The notes under the pieces are model-generated. The model ran no database searches and was not told the origin of the DNA. It worked only from the letters and a program-made list of their open reading frames with translations. A DNA stretch of 64,000 nt. Source: DATAWZ01 sp036266975. GTDB lineage: Bacteria > Actinomycetota > Thermoleophilia > Solirubrobacterales > Solirubrobacteraceae. This document shows positions 58,136 through 64,000 of this stretch, piece after piece. The stretch's first letter is position 1. Each line of letters opens with the position of its first letter. The stretch lies in assembly GCA_036266975.1 (NCBI GenBank), contig DATAWZ010000022.1:33515-97514 (forward strand), read 5' to 3'. Both the position numbers and the translations under genes were made by a program.

Positions 58136-59557
58136 ATGAGCACCAACACCGCGTCCACGATGACCATCGCCGGCGAGGCTGTGGCCGGCGAGCAGACCTT
58201 CGACGTGATCAACCCCGCCACCGGCGCGTCCTTCGCCCAGGCGCCCGAGTGCACCCGCGAGCAGCTCGACGAGGCCTTCCGCGCCGCCGAGGAGGCCCAG
58301 CGCTCCTGGCGTACCGACGAGTCAGCGCGGCGCGCGGCGCTGAAGGCCGCCGCGGCGCGGCTGGGCGAGTCGGTCGACGAGCTCGCCTCGTTGCTCGTGG
58401 CCGAGCAGGGCAAGCCGCTGCGCGACGCGAAGGCCGAGATCAAGGGCGTCTCCTACTGGCTGAGCTACTTCGCCGACCTCGAGCTCCCGCGCGAGATCAT
58501 CCAGGACGACGCGCGGGCGATCGTCGAGGTCGTGCGCCGACCGGTCGGCGTGGTCGCCGCGATCACCCCCTGGAACTTCCCGCTGCTCCTGGCCGCCTGG
58601 AAGATCGGCCCGGCGCTGCTCGCCGGCAACACCGTCGTGATCAAGCCCTCGCCGTACACGCCGCTGTCGACCCTGGCGATGGTCGGGATCATCGCCGCCG
58701 ACCTGCCGGCCGGCGTCCTCGGCGCGGTCAGCGGCGGCGACGAGCTCGGCGCCTGGATGACCTCCCACCCCATCCCGCGCAAGGTGAGCTTCACCGGCTC
58801 GGTCGCCACGGGCAAGCACGTCGCGGCGTCGGCCGCGCCCGATCTGAAGCGCGTGACGCTCGAGCTCGGCGGCAACGATGCGGCGATCGTGCTCGACGAC
58901 GTCGACCCCGGCACCGTCGCCGCAGGCCTGTTTGCGGGCGCGTTCTCGAACGCCGGCCAGGTGTGCAGCGCGGTCAAGCGCGTCTATGTCCCCGAGCGCC
59001 TCTACCAGCCGCTGCTCGAGGCGCTCGCCGCGCAGGCCGGCCAGGTCGTGGTCGGCGACGGGATGAGCCCGGACACGACGATGGGCCCGATCAACAACCG
59101 TCCGCAGTTCGACCGCGTCTCCGAGCTCACCGCGGCGGCGCTCGCCGACGGTGCCCGCGCGGTCGCCGGCGGCGGCCCGCTGGACGGCGACGGCTACTTC
59201 TTCGCACCGACGATCCTGGACGGCGCCCTCGACGGGATGCGGATCGTCGACGAGGAGCAGTTCGGCCCGGTCCTGCCGGTGATCCCCTACCGCGACGAGC
59301 GCGACGCGCTCGAGCGCGCCAACGCGACGAGCTTCGGCCTGTCCGGGTCGGTGTGGAGCGAGGATCCCGACCGCGCGCAAGCGCTGGCCGAGCAGCTCGA
59401 GTGCGGCACCGCGTGGATCAACACGCACCTGGCCCTCGCGCCCCATCAGCCGTTCGGCGGCATGAAGTGGAGCGGCATCGGCGTGGAGAACGGGCGCTGG
59501 GGACTGCTCGGCTTCACCGAGCTGCAGGTGGTGCACCGGGCCAAGCCGCGCACGTAA
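58136..59557 (+). CDS. Aldehyde dehydrogenase family protein
   Basis: NAD(P)-dependent oxidation of an aldehyde to the acid. The 473-residue product has the cofactor motif TPWNFPLLLAAWKIGPALLAGN, FTGSVATGK, the general base in LELGGNDAAIVL, and the catalytic cysteine in NAGQVCSAVKRVYV, with EEQFGPVLPVIPY and PFGGMKWSGIG near the end. It resembles succinate-semialdehyde and other broad-range aldehyde dehydrogenases. ATG 58136 follows GGAGAGGAG. A 12-bp-stem hairpin follows the stop. Confidence 0.93.
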   Translation: MSTNTASTMTIAGEAVAGEQTFDVINPATGASFAQAPECTREQLDEAFRAAEEAQRSWRTDESARRAALKAAAARLGESVDELASLLVAEQGKPLRDAKAEIKGVSYWLSYFADLELPREIIQDDARAIVEVVRRPVGVVAAITPWNFPLLLAAWKIGPALLAGNTVVIKPSPYTPLSTLAMVGIIAADLPAGVLGAVSGGDELGAWMTSHPIPRKVSFTGSVATGKHVAASAAPDLKRVTLELGGNDAAIVLDDVDPGTVAAGLFAGAFSNAGQVCSAVKRVYVPERLYQPLLEALAAQAGQVVVGDGMSPDTTMGPINNRPQFDRVSELTAAALADGARAVAGGGPLDGDGYFFAPTILDGALDGMRIVDEEQFGPVLPVIPYRDERDALERANATSFGLSGSVWSEDPDRAQALAEQLECGTAWINTHLALAPHQPFGGMKWSGIGVENGRWGLLGFTELQVVHRAKPRT

Positions 59558-59562
59558 GGCCG

Positions 59563-59597
59563 CCGCTGAGCCGGGTGCATAGGCGCCGGCTCAGCGG
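59563..59597 (+). terminator. Terminator hairpin after the aldehyde dehydrogenase gene
   Basis: CCGCTGAGCCGG (59563-59574) pairs perfectly with CCGGCTCAGCGG (59586-59597) across an 11-base loop, 5 bp after the stop codon. It is followed by GTAAAAGC rather than a T-run, as is common in high-GC actinobacteria. Confidence 0.65.
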
Positions 59598-59610
59598 GTA
59601 AAAGCAACAT

Positions 59611-60051
59611 GTGTCACTTCAGGCCCCGAGCGCCAACCCGCCGAAGGCCCAGGGCGAGCGCCAGCGCCGAGTGCGCTGGCACCGGCACCGCGCGCGTGAC
59701 GTGAGCGCGGTCGCAGCCGCCGGGGCGGGACGCGGCGTGATCCTCATCGGTCGGCTGGTCGCCACGGTCACGGGCCTCGTGGTCCTGCTGATCGTGCTGG
59801 CCATCGTCCTGCGCGACGCGGGTGCGAATCCCCACAACACGATCGTCAAGGGCGTGCACAAGGGTGCGCACTTCTTCGCCGGGCCGTTCGACGGGCTGTT
59901 CACCTTCCGCGGTCACCCGAAGAAGGAGCTCTCGATCGACTGGGGCGTGGGCGCGCTGATCTACCTGATTGCCGGCGCCATCATCGCCGGCTGGCTGCAG
60001 TCTGCGGGCATCACGAGCCTGTTCGCCGGCCGGCGGGCCGCGCGCGTGTGA
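59611..60051 (+). CDS. Small two-pass membrane protein of unknown function
   Basis: The 146-residue frame has a basic N-terminal stretch, a membrane helix (about 44-67, GRLVATVTGLVVLLIVLAIVL), a conserved-looking loop NPHNTIVKGVHKGAHFFAGPFDGLF, and a second helix (about 112-130). The same layout occurs in small actinobacterial membrane proteins without assigned function. GTG 59611 is the first start, but the core may begin at GTG 59737, and neither has a good ribosome-binding site. Confidence 0.6.
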   Translation: MSLQAPSANPPKAQGERQRRVRWHRHRARDVSAVAAAGAGRGVILIGRLVATVTGLVVLLIVLAIVLRDAGANPHNTIVKGVHKGAHFFAGPFDGLFTFRGHPKKELSIDWGVGALIYLIAGAIIAGWLQSAGITSLFAGRRAARV

Positions 60052-60467
60052 TCGACTCCTCGCAGGCAACGCTTCTACGTCCCGTATAGCCACGGGTCGC
60101 GGCGCAGAGCGTCACCTCCGGCGTCAGCTGCGCGCAGGCTGGCCGCGAGATCCACTACGCGCTCACCCACGACGCTGGGCACCCGCCCGCGGCCGGTTCG
60201 TGGCCGCCAGGCCGTCCTGTACGCGGTTGGCGCTACACCGTCGACGGCGACACGATCTCGGCCACCGGTGCGAGCGGCCGCTTTCGCTTTGAGCTCTGCT
60301 GGTACAACGTCGACTGTCAGCCGCGCGGCCGGCCGGACGAGCGTGCTCGCCGGCGTGCGGCGCGCGTCGACCGCTCGGTAGCAGCTCCGTCGGCTCGTCG
60401 GATTTCTCTGCCGGGCTTGACCGGCGGGAGTACGCTTGCGTCACAGTCTGCAGGAGAGGAGACGACG
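60052..60467. other. Region with a secreted-protein C-terminal fragment
   Basis: No complete gene. The plus-strand frame from about 60090 has no start codon but reads VTSGVSCAQAGREIHYALTH and later GWRYTVDGDTISATGASGRF, which resembles the C-terminal domain repeated in many actinobacterial secreted proteins. It is probably the remnant of a lost gene, covering about 60105-60310. GGAGAGGAG at the end is the ribosome-binding site of the next gene. Confidence 0.4.
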
Positions 60468-61100
60468 ATGTGGATGGTGATGATCCGTGGCAGCGGACTC
60501 GTCGGAAGCGGCGTCGTGGGCATCGTCCAGCGTTTCGCGGACGAGAGCCTGCCAACGATCGCGCAGGCCCCGGGGTTCCTCGGGGCGACGGTCGGGCAGA
60601 ACCTTCGACGCGGCAGCGCCCTGTCGCTCGCGTTCTTCGACAGCGAGGAGTCGCTGCGGGAAGGTGAGCGGCTGTACGCCGACGCGCAGAGGCTCCGCGA
60701 GCCCGAGTTCGGCGAGGAGAACCCGTACGTGAGCGACAGCCTGAACGTGGTCTTCGCGACCGCGATCTATACGGAGCTCGGGGGTACGACCGCGCCGCTC
60801 ATGTACGCGGCCCGCGTCACCGGGCTGCCGGCCGAGACGGTCGAGGCGGCCGTCGCCGGCTACCGCGAGAACGTCCAGCGACACTTCGACGACTCGCGCG
60901 GAGCCGAGGGCGGTCTCGTCGCCACGGATCCCGCGGCGGGCACCGTCGTGCAGCTCACGTTCTGGTCGAGCGACATGGACATGCGCGAGTCGCTGCGCGC
61001 CGCGCCGGCGAGCCCGGTCGCGGGAGCGTCGCCCGACAGCGACGAGTTCGAGATCGCGATTGCTCGAAACCTCGACCGTCTTCCGCGTATCTCGGGCTGA
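60468..61100 (+). CDS. Tandem dimeric alpha/beta-barrel (ABM/Dabb-like) protein
   Basis: The 210-residue product appears to hold two ferredoxin-like modules: the first with IAQAPGFLGATVGQNLRRGSALSLAFFDSEESL, the second with AAVAGYRENVQRHFDDSRGAEGGLVATDPAAGTVVQLTFWSSDMDM. This matches antibiotic-biosynthesis-monooxygenase-like or stress-responsive barrel proteins. ATG 60468 follows GGAGAGGAG. No catalytic residues can be assigned. It ends 6 bp before a convergent hydrolase. Confidence 0.65.
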   Translation: MWMVMIRGSGLVGSGVVGIVQRFADESLPTIAQAPGFLGATVGQNLRRGSALSLAFFDSEESLREGERLYADAQRLREPEFGEENPYVSDSLNVVFATAIYTELGGTTAPLMYAARVTGLPAETVEAAVAGYRENVQRHFDDSRGAEGGLVATDPAAGTVVQLTFWSSDMDMRESLRAAPASPVAGASPDSDEFEIAIARNLDRLPRISG

Positions 61101-61106
61101 GCGCGC

Positions 61107-61898
61107 CTAACCGGCGAGGAACTCCGCGACGACGCTCGCGGTCGCCTCGGGCTGCTCCTGCTGGAGCATGTGCCCGGCGTCGGCGATCGTTTCCACCTGC
61201 GCGCCGGAGATCCGCGAGCGGAACTCCTCGGCGTAGGCCGGGACGATCAGCTGGTCCTCCGCGCCCCAGACGACCAGCGTCGGCGCGCTGACGCGGTGCA
61301 GCCGCTTGTGCAGGCCGCGGTCGGGGATCGGCCACAGGAACTTGCCCGTGCAGCCCAGCGCCCACGCGAAGGCGATCATCGCCTCGCCGGCGAGCTCCGG
61401 ATCCTCCGGCGGCGTCATGTAGGCGGCCGCGACCTCGGGCGAGTGGTAGAGCACCGCGGCGAGGTCCTCGGGCGCGAGCGTGAGGAACGCGGGGATCGGG
61501 TCCTCATCGCGCCACAGCCCGGCGGGGGCGAGCAGGACCAGCGCGCCGACGCAGTCCGGGCGCGCGGCGGCGAGCTCGCAGGCGAGCATGCCACCGAACG
61601 AGTGGCCGATCAGCGTCGCGCGCTCGAGCCCGAGCTCGTCGAGCAGCTCGCCGTAGTAGACGACGAGGTCGTGCCAGTCGTCGACCGACTCGATGCCCGT
61701 GTGATCGCCCGGGCTGGTGCCCGGGAACTCGGGCGCGTGCACGGTGAACTGCTGGGCCACGGCGTCGAGGAACGGGTCCCATAGCAGCCCGGCGGCGCCG
61801 TGCAGGAAGACGACCGGCGGGCCCTCCCCCGCGCTGAGCACGCGGGGGTGGACGCGGTCGGCCCAGATGGTGAGCGAGCGCTCGGCGGTGGCGGGCAT
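61107..61898 (-). CDS. Alpha/beta hydrolase
   Basis: The 263-residue product has FLHGAAGLLWDPF, the nucleophile elbow GHSFGG, the acid in WGAEDQLIVPAY and the catalytic histidine in DAGHMLQQEQP. It starts 5 bp after the stop of the LLM oxidoreductase and is probably cotranscribed with it. The pair suggests a monooxygenase/esterase or lyase step in breaking down an unknown compound. Confidence 0.9.
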   Translation of the reverse strand: MPATAERSLTIWADRVHPRVLSAGEGPPVVFLHGAAGLLWDPFLDAVAQQFTVHAPEFPGTSPGDHTGIESVDDWHDLVVYYGELLDELGLERATLIGHSFGGMLACELAAARPDCVGALVLLAPAGLWRDEDPIPAFLTLAPEDLAAVLYHSPEVAAAYMTPPEDPELAGEAMIAFAWALGCTGKFLWPIPDRGLHKRLHRVSAPTLVVWGAEDQLIVPAYAEEFRSRISGAQVETIADAGHMLQQEQPEATASVVAEFLAG

Positions 61899-61903
61899 GG
61901 CGC

Positions 61904-63151
61904 TCAGACCCCCGCCGTGGCAGGCCGGCGCAGCAGCCGCTGCGGCCACCAGCGGTTCTCCTGGCCCCACTCGTCCTCGAAGATCGGCTGCAGCTCGGGC
62001 AGGACCTCCTTGGCGAGCATCTCGATGTTGTGCAGGCACAGCTCGTGCTCCATCGAGCCGGTGTGCACCAACAGCATCAGGTTGCCGATGTTCAGGTCGA
62101 GCGCGAGGTCCTTGAGCTGATCGCGCACCGTCGCCGGGCTGCCGCAGATCGCGAAGCGCTTGTCGAGGAAGTCCTTGTAGGTGTAGGTCTTGTAGTTGTT
62201 GAGCGCGTCGAGCATCTTCAGCGAGCGCCCGCTGCGCACGCCGTTGGCGAGCGAGACGTAGTCCTGGTGGCCGGGCAGGTTCCAGTACTGCGCCGGGACG
62301 TGCAGGCACTTGTTGTAGAAGTACTCGATGTGGCGCTTGTAGAGGCGCTCGGCCTCGGCGTCCGTGTCGGCCACGGCGACGATCTGGGCGAAGCCGGCGC
62401 GGAACGGATTGGCCGGGTGACCGGCCTTCTCGCTGAACTCCCAGAAGCCGTCCATGATCGCCTTGGCGAGCTGGGGGCCGAAGAAGCTCAGGAACGAGTA
62501 CGAATGGTCGTGACGGGCGGCGAACTCCCACGTCGAGTAGCTGCCCACGCCGGGGATGAACACCGGCGGGTGGGGCTCCTGGATCGGCCTCGGCCACAGG
62601 TTGACCTTGGGGTACTGGTAGAAGCGCCCGTTCCAGGCGAACGGCTCGCGCTCCTTCCACGCCTTGAGGATCAGGTCGTGGGCCTCCCAGTAGCGCGGGC
62701 GCTGCTCGATCGGCGGCACGCCGGCGCATTGGTTGTTGTCCATCGAGGTCCCGAGCGGCAGCCCGGCGACCAGGCGCCCGCCGGAGATGCAGTCGAGCAT
62801 CGCGTACTCCTCGGCCACCCGCAGCGGCGGGTTGACGTTCGGCAGCGTCGCGCCGAGCACGAGGATCGCGGTGTCCAGGTGGTTGGTCGCGCGCGCGAGC
62901 GCCGAGGCCATCAGGTTCGGCGAGGGCATGTAGCCGTACGCGTTCTGGTGGTGCTCGTTGACGCCCACCGCGTCGAACCCCTGCTCGGCCGCGAACGTCA
63001 GCTCATCGAGCGTCCAGTTGTAGTACTGACCGGTCCGCTCGGCCGTACCCAGCTCGTGGAACGGCGGGTCGACCCACACCGACGGGTAGCGCTTCTCGAA
63101 GTCGTCCGGAAGCTCCCGGTGGGGCATCAGATGGAACGCGGTGACCTTCAC
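61904..63151 (-). CDS. LLM-class flavin-dependent oxidoreductase
   Basis: Luciferase-like TIM-barrel flavoenzyme. The 415-residue product has TFAAEQGFDAVGVNEHHQNAYG, the ISGGRLVAGLPLGTSMDNN segment, GSYSTWEFAARHDHSYSF and ICGSPATVRDQLKDLA, typical of long-form bacterial-luciferase-like monooxygenases. GTG 63151 is chosen because GGAGGG lies 5 bases upstream and the LLM fold begins right after it. The next gene is an alpha/beta hydrolase. Confidence 0.92.
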   Translation of the reverse strand: MKVTAFHLMPHRELPDDFEKRYPSVWVDPPFHELGTAERTGQYYNWTLDELTFAAEQGFDAVGVNEHHQNAYGYMPSPNLMASALARATNHLDTAILVLGATLPNVNPPLRVAEEYAMLDCISGGRLVAGLPLGTSMDNNQCAGVPPIEQRPRYWEAHDLILKAWKEREPFAWNGRFYQYPKVNLWPRPIQEPHPPVFIPGVGSYSTWEFAARHDHSYSFLSFFGPQLAKAIMDGFWEFSEKAGHPANPFRAGFAQIVAVADTDAEAERLYKRHIEYFYNKCLHVPAQYWNLPGHQDYVSLANGVRSGRSLKMLDALNNYKTYTYKDFLDKRFAICGSPATVRDQLKDLALDLNIGNLMLLVHTGSMEHELCLHNIEMLAKEVLPELQPIFEDEWGQENRWWPQRLLRRPATAGV

Positions 63152-63234
63152 TTGGACCCTCCTCCTCGGCGCGTTGACCCTCTGTCGACAGGGTAGCCCG
63201 AAACCCGTCTCTCGTAATCGTCCAGTGCCGGATT

Positions 63235-64000
63235 TCACATGCTGGGCGCGGGCCACGCCCGGCCGGCGCCGACCGCTCGCACCCACACCCGCTCCTGGGC
63301 GACGAGCGCGAGTTCGCCGGACACGCGGGCGAGCAGCACCTGCTCGGCCACGCGGACGCGAACGAGCGCCTCGTGGCCGTGGTAGTCGAGCTCGACCACC
63401 TCGGCGGCCACCGCGCCGCCGTCGGGCTCGCGCGCGAGCGCGAGCTGCTCCGGGCGCAGCAACAGCTGCGCCGCCCCCTCCGGGGCGGCGCCCACGAGCG
63501 GCACGCTGCCCAGGGCGCAGCTCGCGCGTCCGCCATGCACGTGCGCGGGGATGAGGTTGGCCGCGCCGACCGAGCTCGCCGCGATCGCGTCGGCGGGGTC
63601 GTGATAGAGCGTTCGCGGCTCCGCGCAGGCAAGCACGCGGCCCTCGCCGAGCACGGCGACCTTGTCGGCGAGCGCGAGCGCCTCGTCCTGGTCGTGGGTC
63701 ACCAGCACGGTCGTGGTCGCGGTCTCGCGCAGGATCCGCGCGACGTCCAGGCGCAGCTCGGTACGCAGGCTCGCGTCGAGCGAGCTGAACGGCTCGTCCA
63801 GCAGCACGACCCGGGGCTCGATCGCCAGCGCCCGGGCGAGCGCGACCCGCTGCTGCTGCCCGCCGGAGAGCTGGTGCGGGTAGCGCTCGCCCAGCGCGCC
63901 GAGCCCGATGAGCTCGAGCAGCGGCGCCACCTGCGAGCGCTCGCCGCGGGGCAGGCCGAAGCCGACGTTGGCGGCGGCGGTCAGATGCGGGAACAGCGCC
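63235..64000 (-). CDS. ABC transporter ATP-binding protein, Fe3+/thiamine/molybdate type (partial, cut by window edge)
   Basis: The visible part covers about 255 C-terminal codons. It has the signature YPHQLSGGQQQRVALARALA, Walker B VVLLDEPFSSLDASLR, the H-loop LVTHDQDEALALADKVAVL and a C-terminal TOBE domain (LLLRPEQLALARE). The Walker A end lies outside the window. The extended C-terminal domain is typical of importers for iron(III), thiamine, molybdate or sulfate. Membrane and binding-protein genes would be upstream beyond 64000. Confidence 0.92.
   Translation of the reverse strand, partial: ALFPHLTAAANVGFGLPRGERSQVAPLLELIGLGALGERYPHQLSGGQQQRVALARALAIEPRVVLLDEPFSSLDASLRTELRLDVARILRETATTTVLVTHDQDEALALADKVAVLGEGRVLACAEPRTLYHDPADAIAASSVGAANLIPAHVHGGRASCALGSVPLVGAAPEGAAQLLLRPEQLALAREPDGGAVAAEVVELDYHGHEALVRVRVAEQVLLARVSGELALVAQERVWVRAVGAGRAWPAPSM

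Noticed and set aside
1..64000. CRISPR arrays, tRNA, rRNA, insertion sequences
   Set aside because: No regularly spaced repeats with unique spacers, no tRNA-like cloverleaf I could recognise, no rRNA stretches, and no transposase were seen.

Overview
The window comes from a very GC-rich actinobacterium. The MurE substrate motif DNPR predicts meso-diaminopimelate peptidoglycan. The gene content (Actinobacteria-type MurG/FtsW, aerobic cobalamin genes with CobN plus a fused ChlI/ChlD-type chelatase subunit, TetR-regulated wax-ester synthase, LLM and thiolase genes, many secreted proteins with basic C-terminal tails) suggests a Thermoleophilia/Solirubrobacterales-like soil organism. That placement is inferred from family resemblance, not from a database search.

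Layout: 1-9940 is the division and cell-wall (dcw) cluster on the minus strand, read mraZ, rsmH, ftsL, ftsI, murE, mraY, ftsW, murG, murC (the last cut by the window edge). murF and murD are absent from their usual slots. A MraZ-box-like direct repeat lies upstream of mraZ. 10213-21989 is mixed: a MetE/UROD-fold protein, a GH63-like glycosidase, an aldo/keto reductase, a secreted beta-helix protein with a GT2 glycosyltransferase, UDP-sulfoquinovose synthase (sqdB), a polytopic membrane protein, a CBS-DRTGG family II pyrophosphatase, and small enzymes or remnants.

22382-47920 is an almost complete late-cobalt-insertion cobalamin locus in several blocks: cobG-cobH-cobIJ (+); cobK (-) and cobF (+) with start codons 2 bp apart; a nine-gene minus-strand operon cbiB-cobQ-cobN-chlID-cobO-cobB-cobUC-cobL-cobM preceded by a clear cobalamin riboswitch; and a divergent bluB-cobT fusion with cobS. 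The locus is interrupted at 25557-30228 by a membrane-anchored ECF sigma factor fusion and a TetR/reductase/epoxide-hydrolase-like module.

47951-64000 holds a secreted multidomain protein, a thiolase-like/TetR pair, a sulfotransferase, a WS/DGAT acyltransferase, an HtaA-like secreted protein, two alpha/beta hydrolases, an aldehyde dehydrogenase, an LLM oxidoreductase, an ABC ATPase (cut by the edge), and a decay zone with pseudogene debris.

The most unusual signals are: (i) a dispersed palindromic repeat family that sits in frame inside murG and twice inside cobN, with a fourth copy between ftsI and murE; (ii) an array of decayed copies of the murC 5' end between murG and murC, mixed with CGGAACG-N2-CGTTCCG palindromes; (iii) a sigma factor, zinc-finger anti-sigma-like domain and transmembrane segment in one polypeptide; and (iv) several cobalamin gene fusions (cobI-cobJ, cobU-cobC, chlI-chlD, bluB-cobT).
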